Below, in pieces: positions 1 through 6,368 of a DNA stretch of 9,601 nucleotides (position 1 is its first letter; every line of letters begins with the position of its first letter). The position numbers and the translations under genes were made by a program. The stretch comes from an uncultured Collinsella sp. GTDB lineage: Bacteria; Actinomycetota; Coriobacteriia; Coriobacteriales; Coriobacteriaceae. The notes beneath the pieces are model-generated. The model was not told where the DNA came from. It worked only from the letters and a program-made list of their open reading frames with translations, and searched no databases. The stretch covers positions 1 through 9,601 of the forward strand of contig CALBBA010000234.1 of the NCBI GenBank assembly GCA_937926755.1, given 5' to 3'.

Positions 1-2
1 CC

Positions 3-1010
3 ACCGGCGGCAAGATGGAAGTCATGCTCGGCTACTCCGACTCCTCGAAGGACGCCGGCCCGACCTCCGCCACGCTCGCCCTGCACTCCGCGCAGGAGCG
101 CATCGCGAAGTGGGCGGAATCGCACGACATTGACCTGACCCTGTTCCATGGCCGCGGCGGTGCCGTCGGTCGTGGCGGCGGCCCGGCCAACCGCGCGGTG
201 CTCGCTCAGCCGGTCGGTTCCGTCAAGTGCCGTTTCAAGCTCACCGAGCAGGGCGAGGTCATTTTCGCCCGCTACGGCAACCCGACCCTGGCCATCCGCC
301 ACGTCGAGTCCGTTGCGGCCGCGACGCTGCTGCAGTCCGCTCCGAGCGTGGAGAAGCGCAACACGGATATGACCGAGAAGTACGCCGACATGGCCAGCAA
401 GCTCGACGAAGCCGCCCATGAGCGCTTCCTCGACCTGCTGAACACCGACGGTTTCGCCCCGTGGTTCTCCACCGTGACGCCGCTGACCGAGATCGGCCTG
501 CTGCCGATCCTGTCGCGTCTGGACGAACTGCCGGAGGCGTGGCTCGACCTGCTGGCGTGGCAATGGCACGCGGACGCTTACGACGAGGCTCTGACCATCG
601 GGCAAAAACGCGCCATCGTCAGGCGGACGCTTATCGTGCATCGCTATAAAGGCACGCCCTATGCCGTAAAACAGGCACTCGAGGGGCTGGGGTACGACTC
701 TGAACTCATCGAAGACACCGGTCTGCACCACGTCTTCGATCTCCGGATCGAGCTTTCCGCCGGCGCCGACATCGGCGCCGTGACGGCAAGGGCTGTCCGC
801 TACGTCGAAAGCGCCAAGGCGGCCTCGAGGCACCTGCGTAGTATCGGGCATTTGCTGGAAAGCGATAGTGTCAGCCGTTTTGGCTCCGTCCTTGACGCCG
901 GCGCGATCGTCGAGGTCTGGCCGATGCAGCCTCAGACTACTACTACTACTACTACTGGCGCGGACTTTGTCGCCGCGACGACGGCGGAAATCGCCATCGA
1001 CATGTATTGA
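3..1010 (+). CDS. Chimeric ORF: PEP carboxylase C-terminal fragment joined in frame to phage tail protein I (P2 gpI-like)
   Basis: The frame is open from the left edge; the ATG at 15 is internal to the first protein, so no true start is in the window. Residues up to about base 509 are PEP carboxylase (PEP plus bicarbonate to oxaloacetate): the active-site signature VMLGYSDSSKDAG and the glycine-rich loop FHGRGGAVGRGGGP are both present, and the wording is Bifidobacterium-like. At about 495-518 the text changes from TEIGLLPI to LSRLDELPEAW. In PEP carboxylase the next residues should be GSRPAKR. From there to the stop it reads as the baseplate tail protein I family (Tail_P2_I), with LAWQWHADAYDEA, KRAIVRRTLIVHRYKGTPYAV and a C-terminal Thr7 run. 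The tail part has about 166 residues, so only its N-terminus is missing. The tail fibre gene follows directly, as in P2-like I-H-G order. I read the fusion as an assembly artefact. Confidence 0.85.
   Translation, partial: TGGKMEVMLGYSDSSKDAGPTSATLALHSAQERIAKWAESHDIDLTLFHGRGGAVGRGGGPANRAVLAQPVGSVKCRFKLTEQGEVIFARYGNPTLAIRHVESVAAATLLQSAPSVEKRNTDMTEKYADMASKLDEAAHERFLDLLNTDGFAPWFSTVTPLTEIGLLPILSRLDELPEAWLDLLAWQWHADAYDEALTIGQKRAIVRRTLIVHRYKGTPYAVKQALEGLGYDSELIEDTGLHHVFDLRIELSAGADIGAVTARAVRYVESAKAASRHLRSIGHLLESDSVSRFGSVLDAGAIVEVWPMQPQTTTTTTTGADFVAATTAEIAIDMY
489..518 (+). other. Chimera junction between ppc and phage tail gene
   Basis: Upstream of this stretch every residue fits PEP carboxylase and downstream every residue fits tail protein I. 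The residues EIGLLPI and the following SR could belong to either protein, so the join probably lies in about 20 shared bases. Such a shared word is what a de Bruijn assembler can bridge by mistake. The exact base cannot be placed from this sequence alone. Confidence 0.75.
936..956 (+). repeat. (ACT)7 trinucleotide microsatellite
   Basis: Seven perfect ACT triplets in a row encode seven threonines near the C-terminus of tail protein I. ACT is otherwise a minor threonine codon in this GC-rich gene, so the run looks like slippage expansion rather than ordinary coding. Length changes would stay in frame. Confidence 0.9.
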
Positions 1011-1024
1011 GAGGTGGTAAAAAC

Positions 1025-2611
1025 ATGTATTCATCCGTTCTAACAAAAATCGGCGCGGCGCAGCTGCTCAACAGCCAGATCACCGGCACCGCCTTGAAAT
1101 GGTCAAAAATGGGTGTCGGCGACGGCGGCGGGCACACCGTTACTCCTGATGCCAACAAAACGGCCCTCGTGCGGGAAAAATACCGGGCGGGGATCAACCA
1201 TTTGTACCGCGACCCGCAAGACCCCACGCAGATCATCGCCGAGCTTGTCATGATGCCCGAAGAGGGCGGGTACACCATCCGCGAGGTCGGCATCTACGAC
1301 GTCAACGACAATCTCGTCGTCTACGGTTCGCTGCCCGAAGTCGTCAAGCCCGTGCTCGCCGAAGGCAGCGGCGTCACCCTGACCATCCGCTGCCGCGCGA
1401 CGATCGGCAACGCCACGAACATCAAGCTCATCATCGACCCGTCCACCGTTATGGCAACGCGGCAGTACGTTGGCGACGTGTTGCAAAAATATTTACCGCT
1501 CACCGGAGGCACGCTAACCGGGAACATCACGTACAACGGAAACTCCGATTTCTCCATCGCCAGATACACCGACACGGGAAGAACCGTCTTAAGAGGCGGC
1601 ACCAACTACAACGACGGCGCGAGCATCTACCTGAACGGCAAAAACTACAGCGGCGACGTGGGAGCCCCAGGGGCGATGAAGATTATTGCGTCAAACGGCA
1701 CCCAGTCCGGCACGCTGGATCTGAGCCCCGATGGAACGCTAACGCTGAACGGCGTCGATATCGCAACAAAACAATCCAACGTAGCATCGGCCAGCAAGCT
1801 GGAAATGCCGCGAAAAATCAATGGGAAATACTTCGACGGCACGCAAGATATCACCATCACCGCCGCGGCCGACGGCGGCACGTCCGCCGCTTGCTCCGGC
1901 AACGCGGCCAGCGCCGACAGATTCAAGACGCCGAGAAGAATTAACGGGAAACTCTTCGACGGCACAGGCGACATCACCATCGCTGACGACACGAAACTGC
2001 CTTTGAGCGGCGGAACGATAACCGGCGACATTATCATCGGCAAAAATGAATTTAGCATTATCAAAACCGACGCGGCGGGTCGCACGATCATCAGAGGCGG
2101 CACCAACTACAACGACGGCGCGAGCATTTACCTCTACGGGAAAGATTTCAGCGACAGCGCAGGCTCCGAAGGGGATTTCATTATCTTAGTCTACAACGCC
2201 ACACAAAATTCGAAATTTCAGGTGTCCCCCTTGGGAACGGTGAAAATCAACAACAAAGAAATTCCGACAGTTGATGCGACCGTCAAAAACATTTCTTCCA
2301 GCGGCAATCAAATTACGGTGATAAAGGGCGACGGAGCCACGTCAAACTTCGTGATCTCTGACGCCGGCAAAGCTCCCATGCCTCAAGTTGCGTCCGGTGT
2401 CGGTCAGTTCTTTTCCTCTTCGGGCACGGGATCATCGTTCACGCTGCCTTCGGGCGGCACGTGGCAATATATAGCTCTTCTGCAATTTGACAACGGTGTG
2501 TTTTCGACGGGTGGCCGCGGCGGCATCGGCGCAGGCGGGGCTACCATCACTCTCGACCCGCAGGGGCACAGCGTCTGCCGGACGCTGTGCTTTTTCTGGC
2601 GGCTGGCTTGA
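1025..2611 (+). CDS. Phage tail fibre protein with N-terminal tail-collar domain
   Basis: This 528-aa protein is the likely receptor-binding fibre. The start chosen is ATG 1025, which has a GAGGTGG ribosome site at about 1011-1017; an in-frame TTG at 1007 would lie before that site. Residues 1 to about 150 match the phage tail-collar fibre N-terminal family seen in P2-like and Mu-like fibres (for example YSSVLTKIG, REVGIYD, ANIKLII-type strand), which attaches the fibre to the baseplate. The shaft carries internally duplicated segments: two copies of PL(T/S)GGT(L/I)TG, two of GGTNYNDGASIYL, and two of R(K/R)INGK(Y/L)FDGT. The C-terminal 90 residues are glycine- and serine-rich with a final aromatic strand (CFFWRLA), as in trimeric fibre tips. 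It follows tail protein I by 14 bases and precedes the assembly protein. The family call is firm; receptor and host are unknown. Confidence 0.85.
   Translation: MYSSVLTKIGAAQLLNSQITGTALKWSKMGVGDGGGHTVTPDANKTALVREKYRAGINHLYRDPQDPTQIIAELVMMPEEGGYTIREVGIYDVNDNLVVYGSLPEVVKPVLAEGSGVTLTIRCRATIGNATNIKLIIDPSTVMATRQYVGDVLQKYLPLTGGTLTGNITYNGNSDFSIARYTDTGRTVLRGGTNYNDGASIYLNGKNYSGDVGAPGAMKIIASNGTQSGTLDLSPDGTLTLNGVDIATKQSNVASASKLEMPRKINGKYFDGTQDITITAAADGGTSAACSGNAASADRFKTPRRINGKLFDGTGDITIADDTKLPLSGGTITGDIIIGKNEFSIIKTDAAGRTIIRGGTNYNDGASIYLYGKDFSDSAGSEGDFIILVYNATQNSKFQVSPLGTVKINNKEIPTVDATVKNISSSGNQITVIKGDGATSNFVISDAGKAPMPQVASGVGQFFSSSGTGSSFTLPSGGTWQYIALLQFDNGVFSTGGRGGIGAGGATITLDPQGHSVCRTLCFFWRLA
1592..1626 (+). 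repeat. 35-bp exact direct repeat, copy 1 (tail fibre shaft)
   Basis: This stretch is identical to 2093-2127, which starts 501 bases further on. Both encode RGGTNYNDGASI in the same frame. It is the best conserved part of a longer duplicated shaft unit. Confidence 0.9.
2093..2127 (+). repeat. 35-bp exact direct repeat, copy 2 (tail fibre shaft)
   Basis: Second copy of the 1592-1626 repeat. Its flanks have diverged at the nucleotide level although the protein motifs around it are still similar, so the short identical core suggests recent gene conversion or strong constraint. Confidence 0.9.
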
Positions 2612-2647
2612 CGCCTTCCCGCCGGGCTTCGACAAAAGGAGAACGAC

Positions 2648-3190
2648 ATGTCAACGTATGAAAATCTTGTGCGGAATCACGACGGCAGCTACACATTTAC
2701 GAAAAACGGCTATCCCTACAACTGCCCGAACATGGGCGAGTGGCTGGAAGAATACGCGCAGGTCCACGCCTACGCGCAGGCGCACCCCGACGAAGTGACG
2801 ATCGGGCCGGAACACGAGTCGCCGACACTGGACGAGCTGAAAACCGCAAAACGCGCAGAGGTCTGGGGCGCGGGCGACGCGATCCTGACGGCCGTGAAAG
2901 CCAACTACACGCAGGCGGAGATCGAATCGTGGAGCAAGCAGGAGCAGGGCGCGAAAGACCTCGCCGCGGGCGAGACGACGACCGAGGCGGCGCAGTTCGT
3001 CGCGGGAATCGCGACGCTGCGGGGAATCCCCGTCGACACGCTGCGCGACAAGATCCTCGCCAACGTCGCGGCCTACGGCCAGTTGTGCACGGCCGTGATC
3101 GGCACGCAGCAGCGGCTCGACGATTTAATCAAGGCGGCGGAAACAGCCGACGATCTAGCGGCCATCACGTGGCCGGAAGAGCTTGGATAG
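2648..3190 (+). CDS. Tail fibre assembly protein, DUF4376-like
   Basis: The gene encodes 180 aa and sits directly after the tail fibre, the usual place of the chaperone that helps fibres fold and attach. The N-terminal 45 residues (NHDGSYTFTKNGYPYNCPN) form a short beta-rich head. From about residue 60, ELKTAKRAEVWGAGDAI starts the alanine-rich helical region typical of DUF4376 proteins, with SWSKQEQGAKDL and the late motif TLRDKILANVAAYGQL followed by an IGTQQRLDDLIKAAET helix. An AGGAGA ribosome site lies 6-7 bases before the ATG. There is a 36-base gap after the fibre stop, so co-transcription is expected. The role is inferred from family and position. Confidence 0.75.
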   Translation: MSTYENLVRNHDGSYTFTKNGYPYNCPNMGEWLEEYAQVHAYAQAHPDEVTIGPEHESPTLDELKTAKRAEVWGAGDAILTAVKANYTQAEIESWSKQEQGAKDLAAGETTTEAAQFVAGIATLRGIPVDTLRDKILANVAAYGQLCTAVIGTQQRLDDLIKAAETADDLAAITWPEELG

Positions 3191-3201
3191 GAGGCGGTCT
3201 T

Positions 3202-3597
3202 ATGTCCGAAAAACTGTCGCCGCACTTTACCGTGCGCGAGTGTAAGTGCCCGTGCTGTGGGCTGCTCAACGTCTCGCCGACGCTGCTGAAGCTGGCGGAA
3301 AAGGTTCGGGCGCGGCTCAAAGCGCCGATGCACGTGCACAGCGTGTGCCGGTGCGTGCGCCACAACCGCGAGGTCGGCGGGCGTCCGAAAAGCCGCCACC
3401 TACTGGGGCACGCCATGGATTTTCACGTGTCGGGGCTTAGCCCGCAGGCGACGTACAACGCCATCATCAAGATGTGGGCGGCGGGCGACCTGCCCGAGCT
3501 GGGCGGCGTCTTTGTGTACGACTGGGGCGTCCATATCGACATCGACCACGCCGACGACGGACATCTCCGGCGCGGAGACTACAGGAAAGGGAGCTAA
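3202..3597 (+). CDS. Endolysin-like peptidase M15A (zinc D-Ala-D-Ala carboxypeptidase-type)
   Basis: This 131-aa single-domain protein belongs to the peptidase M15A family, whose phage members cut peptidoglycan peptide cross-links. The zinc site is visible: H66 and D73 in the SRHLLGHAMDFHV motif, and H111 in WGVHIDI. Length is normal for stand-alone phage members. The N-terminal region has a cysteine cluster (C14, C16, C18, C19) and later C49 and C51, which could bind a second metal, as in some M15A prophage enzymes. The start at ATG 3202 has GGAGGCGG just upstream; a longer frame from 2740 only runs through the preceding gene. There is no signal peptide, so release needs the adjacent holin, whose ATG touches this stop codon. 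Confidence 0.88.
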   Translation: MSEKLSPHFTVRECKCPCCGLLNVSPTLLKLAEKVRARLKAPMHVHSVCRCVRHNREVGGRPKSRHLLGHAMDFHVSGLSPQATYNAIIKMWAAGDLPELGGVFVYDWGVHIDIDHADDGHLRRGDYRKGS

Positions 3598-3969
3598 ATG
3601 ATGGCGGCAGAAGATCAGAGCGAAAAACTAATCGATCTCGTCATAACCGGTGGTATGGGCGCTGTTCTGGCTGCCGCATTTCAAGCGATTCGCGCGTCGC
3701 GCGAGCATATGGGCGAGACCTTTAACGGCCAGAGGTTTGTCGTCGGGATGCTGTCCGCCGGCGGCGTCGGCGCGATTGTCGCCTGGGGGCTTGACAGCTT
3801 GGGAGTGAGCAAGCAACTGTCCGCGGTCATTATCTCCATGTGCGGCTACGTGGGCGGCCCCCTTTTGGATATCTGCTATACCGAGATCCAGGAGACGTTG
3901 CAGGCCGCGTTTGATGGTCTGCAAAAGTGGCTGAACGAAGGGAAGTGGGATCGGCATGATCATGAATAA
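3598..3969 (+). CDS. Phage holin, LydA/holin_3-like
   Basis: A 123-aa protein with three predicted membrane segments, at roughly residues 10-30, 45-64 and 70-90, and a soluble, charged C-terminal tail ending in DRHDHE. This topology and the position between an endolysin and a spanin-like gene indicate a holin that opens the inner membrane to release the endolysin. Two ATGs in tandem (3598 and 3601) could give two N-termini, although the familiar dual-start holin/antiholin pair needs a charged difference that is not obvious here. The start abuts the endolysin stop and the end overlaps the next gene, so translation is probably coupled. Exact holin family is uncertain. Confidence 0.75.
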   Translation: MMAAEDQSEKLIDLVITGGMGAVLAAAFQAIRASREHMGETFNGQRFVVGMLSAGGVGAIVAWGLDSLGVSKQLSAVIISMCGYVGGPLLDICYTEIQETLQAAFDGLQKWLNEGKWDRHDHE

Positions 3970-4282
3970 GCTCTTTGAGATCGTGCCGGACAAAAAACAC
4001 TGCCGCTGGCTGTACGCGCTGGCGGCGGTTGTTCTTGTCGTCCTGCTGGCGGCGTGGTACTGGCACGGTTATGCAGGACGTGACGGGACCGATATCATGA
4101 TATCCCGCCTGCGCGAGTCCGCCGCCACGTCAGAGCGTCGGGCGGATGCCATTGTTGACGCCACACGCCAGAGGGAGGTGACTGCCCGTGCTCAGGCTAA
4201 AAAGAGGACTGATGATCTGCCTGCTGACCGCCTCGCTGCTGCTCTTGACGCTCTGCTCGCAGAGTACCGCGCAGGACGTTAA
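3956..4282 (+). CDS. Inner-membrane spanin-like (Rz-like) protein
   Basis: 108 aa. A single membrane segment at about residues 17-38 (YALAAVVLVVLLAAWYW) is followed by a charged helical region rich in Arg, Glu and Ala, which could form a coiled coil in the periplasm. This matches the i-spanin plan, in which the protein pairs with an outer-membrane partner to disrupt the outer membrane at lysis. The start could be ATG 3956 or ATG 3962, both overlapping the holin stop and preceded by GAAGGGAAG. The next gene begins inside this one in another frame, the arrangement known from Rz/Rz1. Sequence identity to named Rz families cannot be judged here, so the call rests on topology and context. Confidence 0.6.
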   Translation: MIMNKLFEIVPDKKHCRWLYALAAVVLVVLLAAWYWHGYAGRDGTDIMISRLRESAATSERRADAIVDATRQREVTARAQAKKRTDDLPADRLAAALDALLAEYRAGR

Positions 4283-4565
4283 GCGCGTCCAGGGCGGCTA
4301 CCTGCTGAGCGAGCAGGCCATGCGCGACACGGTTGCAGGCTGGACGGCGGATCGCGAGAGTGTCCGCGTGCTGCGGCGGGGCATAGATGAGCTGCGGGCG
4401 GAGATCGCCGCCCAGGCTGAAGACACGCGGCGGCTGGTGGACAATCTCCGGCGCGAGCTGGCAGCGGAGCGGGCAGAGTATAATCGCCGCATACGGCGTG
4501 GCAAGACACAGGGGCTGTTACTGGGACTGCTGGTCGGGGCCGCGAGTATGGCCATAGCAAAATAA
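4188..4565 (+). CDS. Exported small protein nested in the spanin gene, possible o-spanin-like partner
   Basis: 125 aa from a GTG start with a strong ribosome site (GGGAGGTGAC, 4173-4182) that lies inside the upstream gene; the two frames overlap by 95 bases. Residues 1-28 form a signal sequence (Lys-Arg, then a leucine-rich core). C23 follows LLTL, a poor lipobox because position -1 is Leu, so a lipoprotein is possible but not clear; S26-T27-A28 is an alternative signal-peptidase site. Residues 45-100 are a charged helix likely to form a coiled coil. The last 18 residues (GLLLGLLVGAASMAIAK) are hydrophobic. Classical Rz1 is a short proline-rich lipoprotein, so this is at best a divergent counterpart. 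A terminator follows immediately. Confidence 0.6.
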   Translation: MLRLKRGLMICLLTASLLLLTLCSQSTAQDVKRVQGGYLLSEQAMRDTVAGWTADRESVRVLRRGIDELRAEIAAQAEDTRRLVDNLRRELAAERAEYNRRIRRGKTQGLLLGLLVGAASMAIAK

Positions 4566-4567
4566 TG

Positions 4568-4612
4568 AGCGGGCATCGTCTTAATCGACGGTGCCCGCTT
4601 TTTTGTTTTTTC
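4568..4612 (+). terminator. Rho-independent terminator of the tail/lysis operon
   Basis: A 13-bp stem (AGCGGGCATCGTC against GACGGTGCCCGCT, one G-T wobble) with a 6-base loop is followed by TTTTTGTTTTTT. It starts 2 bases after the last lysis-cassette stop codon. Confidence 0.95.
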
Positions 4613-4626
4613 GGAAACGCAAAAAC

Positions 4627-4671
4627 TCCAACCTGGATAGCCGGAGCCGCTTCACTGTTGGATTTTTTTTT
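4627..4671 (+). terminator. Possible weak second terminator
   Basis: TCCAAC (4627-4632) can pair with GTTGGA (4657-4662) and nine T residues follow at 4663-4671. The stem is only 6 bp and the loop is 24 bases, though an inner CTGG/CCGG pairing could shorten it. It may back up the strong terminator just upstream and insulate the next promoter. Confidence 0.3.
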
Positions 4672-4730
4672 AAGGGTATCAATTGAAAAAATCCCGAATA
4701 AAAAAATCGCTCAAATGTCCATTTCCCCGC

Positions 4731-4759
4731 TTGACATTATCGGCGACATAGCCTATAAT
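4731..4759 (+). promoter_or_regulatory. Consensus sigma70 promoter of the accessory operon
   Basis: TTGACA at 4731-4736 and TATAAT at 4754-4759 match the sigma70 consensus at all twelve positions and are separated by exactly 17 bases. The start of transcription should be near 4766. The next ATG (4792) has an AAGGAGGTGA ribosome site at 4778-4787. A promoter this strong usually needs a repressor in a prophage; no clear operator dyad overlaps it. Confidence 0.92.
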
Positions 4760-4791
4760 AATATCATCCCAGGCAGGAAGGAGGTGAACAG

Positions 4792-5040
4792 ATGAACGAT
4801 AGCGAAGAGCACTTACGGCTCGAACGCATCACAGCAGCAGCTATGGAGTATGTAACTTTGGCAGAGGCCGGGGAGATCCTTGCCGCCCGGGGGATGCCCA
4901 TGGCCGCGACGTGGATCAGGGATAAAGCGGCGAAAGGCAAGATCCCCGGCGCGAGAAAAATTTCGCCGCGATTATGGATGGTCCCCCGCGAATGGGCCGA
5001 TACCTACGTCAAGGACACGCGCGGACGGAAACGAAAATAA
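4792..5040 (+). CDS. Excisionase-like winged HTH DNA-binding protein
   Basis: An 82-aa basic protein. Residues 20-75 follow the excisionase/AlpA-type helix-turn-helix plan: a first helix after YVTLAEAGEILAARG, a recognition helix around ATWIRDKAAKGKIPGA, and a wing RLWMVPREW. The tail is strongly basic (RGRKRK). Such proteins act as excisionases or as small transcription regulators in phages. No integrase is in the window, so recombination is not shown; as the first gene after a consensus promoter it could autoregulate the operon. The ribosome site is near-perfect. A longer frame from 4565 that ends at 4795 is a shadow of the intergenic region. Confidence 0.75.
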   Translation: MNDSEEHLRLERITAAAMEYVTLAEAGEILAARGMPMAATWIRDKAAKGKIPGARKISPRLWMVPREWADTYVKDTRGRKRK

Positions 5041-5043
5041 AAA

Positions 5044-5064
5044 GCCCCGGCGAATAGCCGAGGC
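5044..5064 (+). promoter_or_regulatory. Imperfect GC-rich hairpin after the HTH gene
   Basis: GCCCCGGC pairs with GCCGAGGC with one C-A mismatch and a GAATA loop. There is no T run after it, so it is not a convincing terminator. It may form part of the structured leader of the gene at 5150 or cause partial attenuation. Confidence 0.4.
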
Positions 5065-5093
5065 GAGCGCACCCCGAACCACTAGCACGCAGA

Positions 5094-5136
5094 CGAGGGC
5101 ATTTGTATTTTATCAGCCCTCGAATGAAAATACAAA
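5094..5136 (+). promoter_or_regulatory. Two interlocking perfect inverted repeats before the ribosome site (possible pseudoknot or operator)
   Basis: CGAGGGC (5094-5100) is complementary to GCCCTCG (5116-5122), and TTTGTATTTT (5102-5111) to AAAATACAAA (5127-5136). Each repeat has one arm inside the loop of the other, which is the geometry of an H-type pseudoknot, or of two mutually exclusive hairpins. The connecting segments are 1, 4 and 4 bases. The second arm ends one base before the GGAGG ribosome site (5138-5142) of the 362-aa gene at 5150. The pairing is seen directly; translational control is inferred. The AT-rich 10-bp dyad could instead be a protein-binding operator. Confidence 0.65.
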
Positions 5137-5149
5137 CGGAGGCTGAAAA

Positions 5150-6238
5150 ATGATCATCACCGTAAAGATCCTGAAAAAAGGGCGCAAGTACTGGTCCGCC
5201 GCCACCGACCCCAAGGGCTGGGCATGCAAAGTCGTCATCAACGAGGTCAGCAAGGACTTCGAGCCCGGGCAGATCGTCAGCCTCGAAGCTGAGGACGTCG
5301 GTACGAAAACCCGCTGGGGCTCGACCTACATCTACGACCCCTCCGCCATCGCCACGCCCGAACTCATCGCTCACCAGCAGGCGCTGGCCGACGCCAGAAA
5401 ATGGCTTCGGTGGGGCGAGCATGACGCCGAGATGGGCAGAGAGCACTCCAACGCCATCGACCGGACGCTCGATCTGGACATCGATGCCTACCCCGAGATC
5501 GCCGACCGGCTCACCGCCCTGAAGCAGAAAGTCGCTGAGAACAAGACGGCCAACGAGGCGGCCCGCGAAGCCAGGAAAAAGAGGCAGGCGAAGCAGCGCG
5601 CGGCCGAAGCCAAGGCCCGCGAGGAAGAGCATGCCGCCGCGGTTAAAGCCAGCGAAGAAAAGCTCGGCAAGCGCATCCTCGTCAGCGCCGACTACTGCCC
5701 CCCGACCGGCAAGCCGTGGCGCATGCACAACCGTCCCGGCGGCAAGATCATCGTGATCGAGAGCTACGGCAAAAAGTGGTATCTGCGCAGCGAGGACGCC
5801 TGCTGCTACGGCATGCTGCCGGACGATCAGTGGGTGAGATACGCCTACTACCGCGATGCCACGCCCGAAGAAGTAGCCGCAGTCGAAGCGTCCGAGGAAG
5901 AGGCGCGCAAAGCGGCCGCTGAGCGGAAAGCCCGCTCCGAGCGCCTGTACGAGATCAAAAGCATCATCCGCAAAGCCGAGCACTACGCGAAGGACGTCGC
6001 CCCCGCCGACCTCGAAGGCGAGATCATCCTCGACACTTTTAACATCTACGGCGGCGGCGAGCGTTTCGTGGCCACCGACAAGTGGCTCTGGTACATCGAC
6101 AACAACGGCGGCGACGGCGACGACTGGTCGGTGACCAACGTCTACGGCGCTCCCGGCGCCCCGGGGGGCATCGGCTGGCGCATCCCGCGCGACGAAGCGC
6201 TGGTGGCGGAGCTGCGGGAGCTGTGCGCTCACGCCTGA
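5150..6238 (+). CDS. Phage accessory protein of unknown function, 362 aa, coiled-coil centre
   Basis: I do not recognise a named family. Residues 1-65 look beta-rich. Residues 120-175 are an Ala/Glu/Lys/Arg-rich helix expected to form a coiled coil. Residues 178-230 form a second compact domain with two adjacent cysteines in EDACCYGMLPDDQW. A second charged helix (240-275) follows, and then an aromatic- and glycine-rich C-terminal domain (DTFNIYGGGERF, WLWYIDNNGGDGDDWS, GGIGWRIP) of a type I associate with uncharacterised phage and mobile-element proteins. There is no signal peptide or membrane segment. The ribosome site GGAGG lies next to the interlocked repeats. The 1.35-kb minus-strand open frame over this gene is a shadow. 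The C-terminus may be truncated by a frameshift (see 6222-6368). Confidence 0.7.
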   Translation: MIITVKILKKGRKYWSAATDPKGWACKVVINEVSKDFEPGQIVSLEAEDVGTKTRWGSTYIYDPSAIATPELIAHQQALADARKWLRWGEHDAEMGREHSNAIDRTLDLDIDAYPEIADRLTALKQKVAENKTANEAAREARKKRQAKQRAAEAKAREEEHAAAVKASEEKLGKRILVSADYCPPTGKPWRMHNRPGGKIIVIESYGKKWYLRSEDACCYGMLPDDQWVRYAYYRDATPEEVAAVEASEEEARKAAAERKARSERLYEIKSIIRKAEHYAKDVAPADLEGEIILDTFNIYGGGERFVATDKWLWYIDNNGGDGDDWSVTNVYGAPGAPGGIGWRIPRDEALVAELRELCAHA

Positions 6239-6368
6239 GCTGAGCAAGGCACAGGCGCGCGAAGCGCTCGAAGATCTGCGCAAGGCCGCCGCTAACGAGG
6301 CTAAGCGATTGGGGCGGCATGAGCCGCCAAAAAACAGAAGGAGGATAAAATGCATATCGACCAACTAA
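6222..6368 (+). pseudogene. Out-of-frame coding-like extension of the 362-aa gene
   Basis: In the +1 frame, starting inside the last codons of the preceding gene, there is an open stretch reading CALTPELSKAQAREALEDL and then RKAAANEAKRLGRHEPP. It has no start codon of its own but has the GC-rich third positions and charged alanine helix of real coding sequence. It would continue the upstream protein if two bases were restored (or one removed) near 6221-6230, for example in the GCGC run. It ends at TAA 6366-6368, overlapping the next gene. It could be a real frameshift, a sequencing error, or a rarely used recoding site. Confidence 0.45.

Noticed and set aside
15..1010. A genuine novel PEP carboxylase-tail protein fusion
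   Set aside because: The enzyme breaks in mid-domain, the join lies in residues common to both proteins, and the other end of the piece shows the same type of break with another organism's gene.
1645..2106. 153-aa minus-strand frame in the tail fibre gene
   Set aside because: It is rich in Pro/Val/Ser, contains shadows of the repeated fibre motifs, and has no start signals.
2740..3597. 285-aa plus-strand frame that would extend the endolysin upstream
   Set aside because: The first 154 codons lie in another frame of the fibre assembly gene and read as Arg/Gly-rich shadow; the M15 domain has its own ribosome site at 3190-3197.
4565..4795. 76-aa plus-strand frame after the lysis cassette
   Set aside because: It runs through a terminator, a promoter and the ribosome site of the HTH gene, so it cannot be a normal gene.
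4731..5040. Phage attachment site near the excisionase-like gene
   Set aside because: No integrase, tRNA gene or matching direct repeats were seen in the window.
6319..6334. GGCGGC-ATGA-GCCGCC hairpin before the 149-aa gene as a terminator
   Set aside because: The plus strand has A residues after it, and on the minus strand the T run precedes the stem, so it is not a terminator in either direction.
5009..6364. 451-aa open frame on the minus strand
   Set aside because: It is antiparallel to the 362-aa gene, has no ribosome site, and its Val/Leu/Gly/Ala-rich text is typical of the shadow of a GC-rich gene.
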